A stretch of 64,000 nt of DNA, from the NCBI RefSeq assembly GCF_009363755.1, contig NZ_CP045417.1:2852001-2916000 (forward strand). The letters are read 5' to 3'. The position numbers and the translations under genes were made by a program. The notes beneath the pieces are model-generated. The model was given only the letters and a program-made list of their open reading frames with translations, was not told the origin of the DNA and did no database searches. Numbering within the stretch: the stretch's first letter is position 1; every line of letters begins with the position of its first letter. The stretch comes from Halomonas sp. THAF5a. GTDB lineage: Bacteria > Pseudomonadota > Gammaproteobacteria > Pseudomonadales > Halomonadaceae. Shown here piece by piece: positions 56,194 through 64,000 of the stretch.

Positions 56194-56613
56194 ATGCGGA
56201 AGGTACTGCTGAAGACCACCTTGCTTCCCCTCACCCTGCTGTTCGGCGCCAGCGCCGTGGCTGCGGACACCCCCACCTTCGATGACCTGGACCGCAACGG
56301 CGATGGCATGCTGAGCGCCGAGGAAACCCTCACCGTGGAAGGCCTGAACCTTGAAACGGCGGATACCGATGGCGACAGCGCCCTCAGTCGGAAGGAGTTC
56401 GAGGCCGCCAACACCGGCATGCCGGGAGGCGCCGACGGCGCATCAGGCATGGACGGCGCATCAGGCATGGACGGCGCAGCGAGCATGGACGGTGCATCGA
56501 GCATGGAAGGCTCGGCCAATATGGGAGGCACAGCCAACATGGAGGGTTCATCGACCATGGATAGCTCGACCATGGGCGGAACGCGTCAGGAAAGCAGCAC
56601 CACCCACGAGTGA
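56194..56613 (+). CDS. Exported EF-hand protein with Met/Gly/Ala/Ser repeats
   Basis: The 139-residue product has a signal peptide (1-24, cleavage after AVAA). Two EF-hand loops follow at 33-44 (DRNGDGMLSAEE) and 57-68 (DTDGDSALSRKE), with all calcium ligands in place. Residues 75-130 are a low-complexity tail of about seven-residue units such as GASGMDG, with a methionine in nearly every unit. Many bacteria have small secreted EF-hand proteins of unknown role. The Met-rich tail could bind copper or silver, but that is inference. A strong AGGAGG-type site sets the start. Confidence 0.85.
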   Translation: MRKVLLKTTLLPLTLLFGASAVAADTPTFDDLDRNGDGMLSAEETLTVEGLNLETADTDGDSALSRKEFEAANTGMPGGADGASGMDGASGMDGAASMDGASSMEGSANMGGTANMEGSSTMDSSTMGGTRQESSTTHE

Positions 56614-56647
56614 TCTCTCCCCCGTGCAGCCGGCATGCCCGGCTGCC

Positions 56648-56679
56648 CCGCGCCCGCCGGCCATGCCCGGCGGGCGCGG
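56648..56679. terminator. Bidirectional hairpin between the EF-hand gene and rsmC
   Basis: Perfect 13-bp GC arms (CCGCGCCCGCCGG and CCGGCGGGCGCGG) with a 6-base loop lie between convergent genes. A smaller hairpin (GCAGCCGG facing CCGGCTGC) precedes it. T runs are short. Confidence 0.6.
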
Positions 56680-56685
56680 CCGCGT

Positions 56686-57699
56686 TTACGACCTTCCGTC
56701 ACGAGTCGCGGCATAGACCCGGAAGCGGCGATCGTCGGCGAGGATCTCGAAACCGCCGAAGGCGGCCTCCAGCAGGTCCGGATAGGGCAGGAAGGCGTTG
56801 GCCACCAGCAGCAGGCAGCCGCCGGGCTTGAGGTGCGCCGGCGCCTCGCGGATCAGCCGGCCCGCCGGACCGTAGTCGATGGCTCGCTCGTGATGGAAGG
56901 GGGGATTGCTGACGATGGCGTCGAAGGTGCGGTCGCCAAGCGCCGAGTAGACGTCGCTCGCCAGCGCCTCGCCGGCCAGGCCGTTGGCCGCGAGGGTGCG
57001 CCGGGTCGCCTCCACCGCGAAGCCGTTGACGTCCACGGCCGTGACCCGGGCGCCGCGACGGGCCAGCCAGGCGGCGAGGATGCCGTCGCCGCAGCCCATG
57101 TCCAGGATATCGCCTCGCCCCTTATCGGCGCGCCCTTCCAGCGTCCCGGGCAGCTCGCCCAGCAGCAGGCGGGTGCCGTCGTCCAGCTTGCCGTGGCCGA
57201 AGACGCCGGGGTGGCTGACCAGGGTCATACCCTCGGCCTCGAAGCGCGTCCAGGCCGCGTCGGGGTCGATACCCACCCGGTCCAGGCGGGTCGCGTAGAG
57301 GCCGCAGCGCCGGGCGGTGTCGAGCTTGCGACAGCCGAGCCCCAGCGCCGCCAGCACCTTGAGCACGCGCTTGATACCGCCCTGGTTCTCGCCGACCAGC
57401 TGCAGCGGGGTGCCCGGCGGCAGGTGGGCGCAGAGCCACAGCAGCCACCACTCGCCCTGGGCGTGGCTCTTCGGCCAGAAGAGCACCGCCCCGGGAGGCG
57501 CCGCGTCGAGGGCCTCGAAGGGCGAGGCCCTCGGGACCCCCTTGGCCTGCCAGGCCGCGCACAGCGCCGCATCGGCGCTGAGCAGTCGGCCCTGCCCCGC
57601 CTCGAGCCAGGCGTCCTGGGGCGGCGCCACCCAGAGCCAGCCGCGATAGTCGAACGCTTGTCGCTCCAGCAGCTGGCAGACGGGGGTCTCGGCACTCAT
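56686..57699 (-). CDS. rsmC: 16S rRNA guanine-N2-methyltransferase RsmC
   Basis: RsmC methylates G1207 of 16S rRNA in the 30S subunit. From MSAETPVCQLLERQ it has 337 residues, matching the family. A degenerate N-terminal methyltransferase domain (about 1-165) is followed by the active domain with ILDMGCGDGILAAWLA and the catalytic VSNPPFHHERAIDYG. The start overlaps the cmoM stop by ATGA. The larger frame upstream is a shadow of cmoM. Confidence 0.94.
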   Translation of the reverse strand: MSAETPVCQLLERQAFDYRGWLWVAPPQDAWLEAGQGRLLSADAALCAAWQAKGVPRASPFEALDAAPPGAVLFWPKSHAQGEWWLLWLCAHLPPGTPLQLVGENQGGIKRVLKVLAALGLGCRKLDTARRCGLYATRLDRVGIDPDAAWTRFEAEGMTLVSHPGVFGHGKLDDGTRLLLGELPGTLEGRADKGRGDILDMGCGDGILAAWLARRGARVTAVDVNGFAVEATRRTLAANGLAGEALASDVYSALGDRTFDAIVSNPPFHHERAIDYGPAGRLIREAPAHLKPGGCLLLVANAFLPYPDLLEAAFGGFEILADDRRFRVYAATRDGRS

Positions 57700-58505
57700 G
57701 GGGTGGCCTCCTGTGGGGATTGCATGGGGCGCTCCAGGGTGTAGAGCAGGTAGCGGCCGAGCCGCCAGTGGGGGTCGACCCGGGCGTAGCGGTGCTCGAG
57801 CGCCAGCAGGCGCTCCCGCTCGGCCTCGCTCTCCGGCGGCTGGCGCAGGTAGTCGGCGAACACCCGGATGCCCGCCACCTCGCGGATGACCAGGTCGCTC
57901 TCGGCGCTCCAGGCCTCGATCTGTGCGTGGGTCAGCGGCGAGATCGGGGTCAGCCGCTTGCGCAGCCCCTTGCCCTCCAGGCGATCCGTCAGGGCCTTCT
58001 CCAGGTTGCCCTTGACCACGTTGGAGAGCCTGAGCGCATCGCGATTGAACACCATCAGCGAGAGCTGGCCGCCCGGCGCGAGCAGGCCGGCCAGGGTGGC
58101 CAGCGCCGCGCGCGGGTCGGCCAGCCATTCGAGGACGGCATGGCAGGCGATCAGCGGCCAGGGACCCTGAGCCTGCTCGGGCAGGGCCTGCAGCGGGGCC
58201 TCGAGGAAGCGCACGCCCTGCCCTGCCAGGTGTTCCCGGGCCCGCGCCAGCATCTCGCCGGAGGGCTCGGCCAGCGTCACCGGGTGGCCGCGCTCGGCGA
58301 ACCAGCCGGCCAGCTGGCCGAGGCCGCCGCCGACGTCGAGCAGCGGCTGCCCCTCGAGCGCGAGCATCTCGGGCAGCAGGCGGTCGAGCAGCGCCAGGCG
58401 CAGCTCGCCCCGGGCCCCGCCGTAGAGGCTCGCGGCGAACTTGTCGGCCAGGCCGTCGAAGTAACGGTCACCGGCCGGCGAAAGAGGAGAAACGGGTGCG
58501 GTCAT
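57696..58505 (-). CDS. cmoM: tRNA cmo5U methyltransferase CmoM
   Basis: CmoM methylates 5-carboxymethoxyuridine at tRNA position 34 to its methyl ester. Start MTAPVSPLSPAGDRYFDG gives 269 residues. It has the class I motif PLLDVGGGLGQLAGWFA, LIACHAVLEWLADPRAAL and VFNRDALRLSNVVKGN, which match CmoM (formerly SmtA). It finishes the pathway begun by CmoA and CmoB in this window. It overlaps rsmC and ends near the tRNA-Arg gene on the other strand. Confidence 0.9.
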   Translation of the reverse strand: MTAPVSPLSPAGDRYFDGLADKFAASLYGGARGELRLALLDRLLPEMLALEGQPLLDVGGGLGQLAGWFAERGHPVTLAEPSGEMLARAREHLAGQGVRFLEAPLQALPEQAQGPWPLIACHAVLEWLADPRAALATLAGLLAPGGQLSLMVFNRDALRLSNVVKGNLEKALTDRLEGKGLRKRLTPISPLTHAQIEAWSAESDLVIREVAGIRVFADYLRQPPESEAERERLLALEHRYARVDPHWRLGRYLLYTLERPMQSPQEATP

Positions 58506-58593
58506 GCCGGCCACCGGAAGCGAAGATGGGCGCATTCTACCCGGGAATCGCGCCGGACTCATCGCCGGCGCTGCCACCCCGGGCAGGCGCGGG

Positions 58594-58622
58594 TTTATCT
58601 CGGCGGGTCAGGCGCTTATAAT
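58594..58622 (+). promoter_or_regulatory. Sigma-70 promoter of tRNA-Arg
   Basis: A perfect -10 TATAAT (58617-58622) has a partial -35 TTTATC (58594-58599) at 17 bases spacing. The mature tRNA starts 13 bases after the -10. A GC-rich discriminator GCGCTGCG follows, as expected for a stringently controlled stable-RNA promoter. Confidence 0.8.
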
Positions 58623-58634
58623 GCGCTGCGTTGC

Positions 58635-58711
58635 GCCCCCATAGCTCAGCTGGATAGAGCGTCCCCCTCCTAAGGGGAAGGTCTCAGGTTCGAATCCTGA
58701 TGGGGGTGCCA
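58635..58711 (+). tRNA. tRNA-Arg (anticodon CCT)
   Basis: This 77-base cloverleaf encodes its own CCA. The acceptor stem is GCCCCCA/TGGGGGT (first pair G-T) with discriminator G. The D arm is GCTCAGCTGGATAGAGC. The anticodon loop is CTCCTAA, giving CCT, which reads AGG arginine codons. The T arm TCAGGTTCGAATCCTGA is perfect. It stands alone; no integrase or duplicated 3' end is seen next to it. Confidence 0.97.
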
Positions 58712-58932
58712 GCCCTTCGCATCGTCTGCCCACTCCCCATCATCGCCTCCTGCCCCCGCAGGGCCGCGTTGTCGCCTTTCAGGACACGACGCTCCATGGG
58801 CCCCGTCACGCGCCTTCGGCGCCGAGCAGCAAACAGCCCCCTCTGATCCGCCGACTCAACGAGGAGAGTGCGTCTTGATCATGGCCGCGTGATCTACCCT
58901 GATCGAAGAGCCTCCGAACAGACGGCCCCTCC

Positions 58933-60336
58933 ATGCGCCGACTCGTCCTGATGCGCCACGCCAAGGCGAAGCGTGGCGGCAAGAACATGTCCGACCGCGA
59001 CCGCCCCCTGAGCAAGCGGGGCAGGCGACAGGCGGCTGCCATGGCAAGGGCCATGCGGCACGGGAAGGACCTCGCCGGCGAGGTGCATGTCAGCGGGGCG
59101 AGGCGGGCGCGAGAGACCCTCGACGAGATGGCGAGGCACCTGCCCCAACCGGCCTTGAACGAACGGGCCTTGAGCGAGCGGGCCGTGAAGGATGAGGCGC
59201 TCTACACCTTCGACGCCGACGCCCTGCTGGCCTGGCTACGAGGGCTGCCCGATACCACGGAGAGCGTGCTGGTGATCGGCCACAATCCCGCCCTGCTGGC
59301 GCTGGGACGCTGGCTCTGTCCGGCGGCGCCGGACGCCCTGTCCACCGGTAGCGTGCTGCGTCTTACGCTGCCCGATACCCCCTGGCCGTCACTGACCGCC
59401 GACAGCGCCGTCGCCATGGAGCGCCTGAGCCCGGAACAGGCAAGCCATGCGCTCTTTGCGCGCCGCGCGCCCGCCGCGCCAAGGCTGGGCAAGCGGGGCA
59501 CCCGGCGACGCATCCTGGCCATGCTGGCCCATCAATACCGCGGCGTGCGCGCCCTGGAACCGGGCGTGGTGGCCGGGGTCGATGCGGAGTTCCTGCACCA
59601 GTATCGCGTCAACCTGCGCCGCAGCCGCGCCATCGGCGAAGCCGTGCGGGCCACGATCAGGGTCCCCGGCTTGAAGAAGCGGCTGGCACGGCTCAAGGCG
59701 CATGCCAGGGCCACCAGCGACCTGCGCGACCTGGACGTCTTCCTGGCAAGCCTGGCCGAGACCCCGGCGCCGCTGACGACGCGCTCGCGTCAGGCACTGA
59801 CGCGCTGGCTGCTGGCCCGGCGCCAGGAAGCGCACGCCGCGCTGTGCCGGCGGCTCGCCCGGCCCGACTACGGCGAGGCGCTGGAGGACTGGAGGCGCTT
59901 TATCGCCTCCCGGGCGTTCAGGCAGGCGCTGGCCGCGATCTCCCACCGGCGCATCGCCTCGGTGCTGATCGAGCGCCTCGACCGGCACGATCGGGCGCAT
60001 GCCGGGCTCTCCCCGCAGCGCGATGACGCCGCCTTTCACGACCTGCGCAAGGCGGTGAAACGCCTACGCTATCTCGCCGAGCTGGACCCCAAGCGCCATC
60101 GCGAGCTGCTGTCGGGCCTGAAGCGTCGCCAGCGCCTGCTGGGTGACCTCCAGGATCTCTGCACCCGCCAGGCCTGGATCGCGGCCTTCGTCGCCAGCGC
60201 CCGCCACGCCCCCAGGCGAGAGCGGGAGTGCGACGCCTGGCAGGCGGCGCTCGAGCAGGCCAAGCAGGCGTTACGGGCAGAGATCATGGCCCTGCCGCCC
60301 CTGGCGGAGAGTTGCCGCACGACTCGCGCGCGCTGA
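58933..60336 (+). CDS. SixA-type histidine phosphatase fused to a CHAD domain
   Basis: The 467-residue product joins two domains. The N-terminal part (about 1-155) is a phosphohistidine phosphatase of the SixA branch, with LMRHAKAK (catalytic His9) and VLVIGHNPAL. The C-terminal part (about 185-460) is a CHAD domain, with FLHQYRVNLRRSRAI and FHDLRKAVKRLRYLAEL supplying conserved basic helices. CHAD domains bind polyphosphate. SixA removes phosphate from histidine-phosphorylated carriers. The fusion suggests control of a phosphocarrier by polyphosphate, which is inference. No polyphosphate kinase gene is nearby. The 221 bases upstream, after the tRNA, hold nothing I recognise. Confidence 0.85.
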   Translation: MRRLVLMRHAKAKRGGKNMSDRDRPLSKRGRRQAAAMARAMRHGKDLAGEVHVSGARRARETLDEMARHLPQPALNERALSERAVKDEALYTFDADALLAWLRGLPDTTESVLVIGHNPALLALGRWLCPAAPDALSTGSVLRLTLPDTPWPSLTADSAVAMERLSPEQASHALFARRAPAAPRLGKRGTRRRILAMLAHQYRGVRALEPGVVAGVDAEFLHQYRVNLRRSRAIGEAVRATIRVPGLKKRLARLKAHARATSDLRDLDVFLASLAETPAPLTTRSRQALTRWLLARRQEAHAALCRRLARPDYGEALEDWRRFIASRAFRQALAAISHRRIASVLIERLDRHDRAHAGLSPQRDDAAFHDLRKAVKRLRYLAELDPKRHRELLSGLKRRQRLLGDLQDLCTRQAWIAAFVASARHAPRRERECDAWQAALEQAKQALRAEIMALPPLAESCRTTRAR

Positions 60337-60372
60337 TCACGCTGGATCGCCCCCGCTCTCGGCGCCGCTCGC

Positions 60373-62394
60373 TCAGAAGACGTAGTCGACGCCCACCCAG
60401 AGGCTTCGGCCGGGCTCGTTCAGCGGCAGGGCCAGGCTGTCCGGATCCTCGGCGAGGAAGGGGTCGCTGGCGCTGCGGTTGCGATTGAGGAAGTCGCTGT
60501 AGGTCTTGTCGAGCAGGTTGCTGACGCCCGCGCGCAGGGTCATGGCCTGCCAGCGCCAGGCCGACTCGGCGTCCAGCACCACATAGCCGGCCGTGGCCTC
60601 CTCGTCCGGCCCCAGCCGGTCCTGGGCGTCGGAGAAGCGCGCGGTGAGCCCGGCCTCCCAGGCCTCGCGCACGTGGAACTGCGCGAGCCGGCCGCGCAGC
60701 GGGGCGATATCGGCCAGCGCCCCGCCGTCGTCCAGGTTATCGCCGCGCACCCAGCTCAGCTGGCCACGGGTCTCCCAGTGGTGACCCCAACGCAGGTCGC
60801 CGGAGAGCTCCAGGCCATAGAGGGTGGCATCGATATTGCGGTAGACGCTGATGCCGTCCACCGTCTCGCGGAAGATGTAGTCGTCGACGCGATCGGCGAA
60901 GGCCGTCAGCTCGATGCCGGCATCGGCCAGCCGACGCTCGATGCCCACGTCGAGCTGGTGGTGCACCTCGGGGTCGAGGCCGGGGTTGCCCACCCAGTCG
61001 TTCTTGGCGAAGTAGCGCTCGGTGGCATCGGCGTCACGCTCCGCGCGGCTCAGGCTGGCGTAGAGGGTGTCGGTATCGTTCGGGCGCCACTCCCCGCGCA
61101 GGAAGCCGCCCACCAGCCAGGCGTCGTGGTCCAGGTCGTCCGCCACGCCGTACTCGCGACGGTAGAGATCGGCCGCCACCACGCCGGTATCGCTGGCCTG
61201 GTCGGCGGCATCGGCACTGGCCTCGGAATAATCGAGCCGCAGGCCACCGCTGACGGTGGTGCGCTCGCCCAGGTAGTGATCCATCTCGGCGAACACCCCC
61301 GACTGGCGGGTGGTCACGTCCGGCCAGGAGAGAAACGCCACCACGCCCTTCGAGTCATTGATGATCCGCGCGTCGCGCTCGTTTTGCAGCACGTTGACCC
61401 CGAGCCGCAGGTCGCTGTTCTCGCGCTGCTGCACGACCATGCTCTTCCAGGTGAAGGTGTCGGACTCGGTGGGCGAGCGCATCTTCATGGCCATCCCCAT
61501 TTTCACGGGTGGCTCGCGCAGCGAGAAGTTGTCCATCACGTGGTCGATAGTGGTGAACTGCAGGCGATGCTCCATTCGCAGGGCGTCGGATAAGGCATGG
61601 TCCAGGCGAAGCCGAAAGGTATCGTTGTCGCTCTCCGGCGAGTCCATGCCGGCGCCGGCGAAGGCGACGTCGCGCTCGCGGATGCCCTCGTAGCCGAACG
61701 CCACCTCGGTGTCGGCCGTGGGCGTGAACCCCAGGGTCACGCCGCCGCTGGTGGTCTCGTAACCGCTGTGGATGCGCCGGCCGTCGCCGTCCTCGTAGTC
61801 GTTGGCCTGCCGGCGCTCGGCGTCCAGCCGCCAGTAGCCGTTCTCGTTGCCGGCCACCAGGTGGGCATAGACGCCGGCTCGCTCGCCGTTGTCGTCGAAG
61901 CTCGCCCCCACGCTGCCCTGCTGCTGCACCTCACCGCCCTCGAAGTCCGGCGGCAGGCGCTCGAAGAGCACGGTGCCTCCGCTGCCGCCGGCCCCGTGCT
62001 GCAGGGTCGTCACGCCCTTGCTCACGGTCACCCGGTCGAAGCTCTGCAGCGGCGCATAGGCGGTGGGCGGATCCATGCGGTTGGGACAGGCGCCGAAGAC
62101 ATAGCCGCCATCCACCAGGATGTTCAGCGCATTGCCCTGCTGGCCGCGAATCACCGGGTCGAGCCCATGACCGCCCATGCGGATCGCCTCCACCCCGTTG
62201 ATGCGCCGCAGCCACTCCCCGGCATCGGCCGCCGGTGCCGACGACTGTTGGGGCGTGATCGTCGACTCGCCGGGCACGGCGGCTCGCCCTACGATGATCA
62301 GGGGTTCAAGGTCGTGGGTCTCAGCGTGGGCGGCACCGGCCAAGGCGGCGATGCAGGCCGCAAGCGGCAGGCGGCGAAGGAGTGGCGTGGTCAT
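60373..62394 (-). CDS. oprC: TonB-dependent copper receptor (OprC/NosA family)
   Basis: This is an outer-membrane receptor that imports copper. The 673-residue product has a signal peptide (1-24), a plug domain (about 40-150) and a 22-strand barrel ending in WVGVDYVF with a terminal Phe. The plug contains FGACPNRMDPPTAY: Cys103 and Met107 match the CxxxM half of the copper site described for OprC. His285-Val-Met287 (IDHVMDNF) supplies the HxM half. A Met-rich loop MGMAMKM follows (299-305). Upstream is an AT-rich promoter region with the palindrome ATAATATTAT (62413-62422). Gene assignment is by family motif. Confidence 0.88.
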   Translation of the reverse strand: MTTPLLRRLPLAACIAALAGAAHAETHDLEPLIIVGRAAVPGESTITPQQSSAPAADAGEWLRRINGVEAIRMGGHGLDPVIRGQQGNALNILVDGGYVFGACPNRMDPPTAYAPLQSFDRVTVSKGVTTLQHGAGGSGGTVLFERLPPDFEGGEVQQQGSVGASFDDNGERAGVYAHLVAGNENGYWRLDAERRQANDYEDGDGRRIHSGYETTSGGVTLGFTPTADTEVAFGYEGIRERDVAFAGAGMDSPESDNDTFRLRLDHALSDALRMEHRLQFTTIDHVMDNFSLREPPVKMGMAMKMRSPTESDTFTWKSMVVQQRENSDLRLGVNVLQNERDARIINDSKGVVAFLSWPDVTTRQSGVFAEMDHYLGERTTVSGGLRLDYSEASADAADQASDTGVVAADLYRREYGVADDLDHDAWLVGGFLRGEWRPNDTDTLYASLSRAERDADATERYFAKNDWVGNPGLDPEVHHQLDVGIERRLADAGIELTAFADRVDDYIFRETVDGISVYRNIDATLYGLELSGDLRWGHHWETRGQLSWVRGDNLDDGGALADIAPLRGRLAQFHVREAWEAGLTARFSDAQDRLGPDEEATAGYVVLDAESAWRWQAMTLRAGVSNLLDKTYSDFLNRNRSASDPFLAEDPDSLALPLNEPGRSLWVGVDYVF

Positions 62395-62647
62395 GTTCCC
62401 GTGCTCTCTGGAATAATATTATAAGGCACGAGAATATTAAATCGGGGTGAAATGAGCGGGAATGGGTCAGGTTGCCGCATCCGTGCCCGGCCTGCCGGCG
62501 TCACCCGAACCAGGGCATCGGCGTGAAGGAGACCGCCCCGGGCGAGAGAACATCGCGATGGGCTGTAAGGCAGCCCGCCCGGGAGACACGAAAGAAGCAG
62601 GACCCGCTCACGGGTCCCGTTCGACTCCCTTACACCCGAGGTGCCCC

Positions 62648-62866
62648 ATGAAGATCAAGACACTGACCGCCGCCTGCCTGACCCTGCTGCTGATGGGCGG
62701 CGCCGCCCACGCCATGGACTCCGTCGCCATCGAAGAGCACATGGCCAAGATCAACGAGCAATACGTCCAGACGGCCGAGGAGCAGGGCGAGGTCGAGGCG
62801 CTCGAGGAGAAGGTCGAGGCGCTGGAGGAGATGATCCAGATGCTGCTGGAAGACCAGGATTCGTAA
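62648..62866 (+). CDS. Small exported coiled-coil protein
   Basis: The 72-residue product has a signal peptide (MKIKTLTAACLTLLLMGGAA, cleavage after AHA at residue 22). A mature part of about 50 residues follows, largely an acidic amphipathic helix (VEALEEKVEALEEMIQMLL) with heptad-spaced leucines. It lies next to the copper receptor, divergent from it, and ends at a strong terminator. I do not recognise a family. It could be a trimeric periplasmic coiled coil or a metal-responsive small protein. Confidence 0.7.
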   Translation: MKIKTLTAACLTLLLMGGAAHAMDSVAIEEHMAKINEQYVQTAEEQGEVEALEEKVEALEEMIQMLLEDQDS

Positions 62867-62887
62867 CCCCTCCCCGCGTCATCAGCG

Positions 62888-62925
62888 AAAGGCCCCGACG
62901 ACCTGAACGGAACGCCGGGGCCTTT
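62888..62925. terminator. Bidirectional terminator
   Basis: Perfect arms AAAGGCCCCG and CGGGGCCTTT enclose an 18-base loop between two convergent genes. The A and T runs at the base make it usable in both directions. Confidence 0.8.
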
Positions 62926-62960
62926 ATCTCGCCGGGAATCATCGCCTCGACGCTTGAGCG

Positions 62961-63995
62961 TTAGCGCTTCTGCACCTTGAGCTCGTAGTTGTTGACGCCC
63001 GTCATGGACGAGCCGAACTTCTGGCCCTGCACGCGGATGCGGTAGCGGCCCGGAGCGAGCTCGGTCTGCATGTCCACGTCGCCATCGAAGCCCTCGCCGG
63101 CCCCCTCGGCGACCACGCGGCCGTTGGCGTCCAGCACCTCCAGCTCGAGGCGGTAGGTATCCTCGTAGCCGGTCGGATAGGTCGAGGTGGTGATGGCCAC
63201 GGCGCCGCGCTCGGCCATGTCGAAGGTCAGCACCTCGCCCCGGGCGCGGATCTTCACGTCGGTGACGATGGTCCGCACGCCGTTCGCCGGCTGGGCCTCC
63301 GGCTGGGGCCGGGCTTCCTCGGCGGAGGATGCCTGGGCCTCGGCCTGCGAGGCGGCAGCGGCCGCTGCGCCAGCGGATGCCTCGGCGGCCGCATCGGCAC
63401 TCGCCTCAGGCGTTGGGGCGGCGATGGTCGCCACGTCGTCCCGGCCGCGCACGAAGACGCTGCGGTTGCCCTCGCGGGCGCTGCCGCTGAACACCAGACC
63501 GCTACCGTCGCTGACGGCCTCCTCGAGGCGGCGCCCGTTATCGTCCAGGCCGGCCACGGTGATATAGAAGCTCTGGCCCGCCGTGCCGCGGGTGCCGAAC
63601 TTCTGGCCCTCGACGCGCAGCACGTAGTCGCCCGGCGCCAGGCGCTGGCGCATGGCGAGCCCGCCGTTCTGGCCCAGCGCCTCGCCCCGGGCGATCACCT
63701 GCCCCTGGTCGTCCAGCAGCGCCGCGGCCACCCGGTAGTCCTCGGATTCCCCGCCCGGCACCGAGCTCTCGAAGAGGTACTGCCCCTCCGTCTTGACGGT
63801 GAAGTCGTGCTCCTGGGGGCTGCCATAGAGGAAGCTGCGGCTGCGGGCGTCGTTGTCGGCCTGGAAGAAGCCGGTCAGGTCGAGCTGCTTGCCCTGCTCC
63901 CGGAAGCGCTCTTCCCTTTCGCTGGAGAGCGCCGGAGTGCTGACCAGCGCTAGGCCGAGCGCGATTAGACCGGCGGTGATGATCGGCTGTTTCAT
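62961..63995 (-). CDS. Exported protein with duplicated beta-domain, function unknown
   Basis: The 344-residue product has a signal peptide (1-24). It contains two copies of a beta-rich domain. The first (about 45-150) contains LAPGDYVLRVEGQKFGT; the second (about 240-342) contains LAPGRYRIRVQGQKFGS. An Ala/Glu/Gln-rich flexible linker joins them (about 196-238). The fold resembles pre-peptidase C-terminal or jelly-roll binding domains, which often bind polysaccharide or other proteins. No catalytic motif is evident. The start is 5 bases from the window end, so its promoter is not visible. Confidence 0.75.
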   Translation of the reverse strand: MKQPIITAGLIALGLALVSTPALSSEREERFREQGKQLDLTGFFQADNDARSRSFLYGSPQEHDFTVKTEGQYLFESSVPGGESEDYRVAAALLDDQGQVIARGEALGQNGGLAMRQRLAPGDYVLRVEGQKFGTRGTAGQSFYITVAGLDDNGRRLEEAVSDGSGLVFSGSAREGNRSVFVRGRDDVATIAAPTPEASADAAAEASAGAAAAAASQAEAQASSAEEARPQPEAQPANGVRTIVTDVKIRARGEVLTFDMAERGAVAITTSTYPTGYEDTYRLELEVLDANGRVVAEGAGEGFDGDVDMQTELAPGRYRIRVQGQKFGSSMTGVNNYELKVQKR

Positions 63996-64000
63996 GAAAC

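Noticed and set aside
58635..58711. tRNA-Arg as an integration site for a genomic island
   Set aside because: There is no integrase, no repeated tRNA 3' end and only ordinary genes on both sides.

Overview
The window reads as chromosome of a Halomonas-like gammaproteobacterium. Coding density is high, base composition is GC-rich outside the CRISPR array, and the gene order is the classic gammaproteobacterial one: hflK-hflX-hfq-miaA-mutL-amiB-tsaE-nnr, queG, orn, rsgA, psd, epmA, efp, epmB. MutL carries the Pseudomonas-type endonuclease motif. A structured leader lies upstream of leuA, where a conserved RNA motif has been described in Halomonadaceae. A dispersed ~92-bp intergenic repeat occurs three times. 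The sequence alone supports the family Halomonadaceae; the genus is inference.

Layout. 1-14683 is housekeeping: membrane protease regulator, ribosome GTPases, RNA chaperone, tRNA modification (miaA, tsaE, queG), mismatch repair, cell-wall amidase, oligoribonuclease, rhodanese and phosphatidylserine decarboxylase. 14701-31910 is a 17.2-kb type III-B CRISPR-Cas island inserted between psd and epmA, which are near neighbours in E. coli. 31920-37890 holds the EF-P lysylation set (epmA, efp, epmB), leuA with a leucine-rich leader peptide and attenuator, and a bacterial voltage-gated cation channel. 37887-45875 holds serB, parC, parE, yqiA and pgi. 45962-58505 holds cmoA-cmoB, an App1-type phosphatase, a Zn peptidase, cysND, cpdA-yqiB-nudF, greB, an EF-hand protein, rsmC and cmoM. 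58635-63995 holds tRNA-Arg(CCT), a SixA-CHAD fusion, an OprC-type copper receptor and small or exported proteins.

The CRISPR island has three transcription units. (1) A minus-strand operon runs from 24183 down to 14701: a small very acidic protein, a CARF protein of the NE0113 family, cmr1, cas10 (no HD nuclease domain, intact GGDD cyclase motif), cmr3, cmr4, cmr5, cmr6 and cas6, mostly joined by ATGA overlaps. Its upstream region carries three palindromes and a hairpin that hides the first ribosome binding site. (2) A 43-repeat array (24415-27333) is read on the minus strand from a leader at about 27334-27458 that starts with a boxA antiterminator. Next to the leader is an unusual adaptation operon, Toprim primase-like gene - cas2 - cas1 - cas2. 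(3) A divergent plus-strand pair encodes Csx16 (ring-nuclease family) and a Card1/Can2-like CARF-PD-(D/E)XK nuclease. I infer a cyclic-oligoadenylate signalling immune system: Cas10 makes the messenger, Card1 executes and Csx16 switches it off.

The parts I rate most likely to be new are the Toprim-Cas2-Cas1-Cas2 operon, the acidic 77-residue protein with its hairpin-masked start, and a spacer that begins with a near-perfect rRNA boxA.
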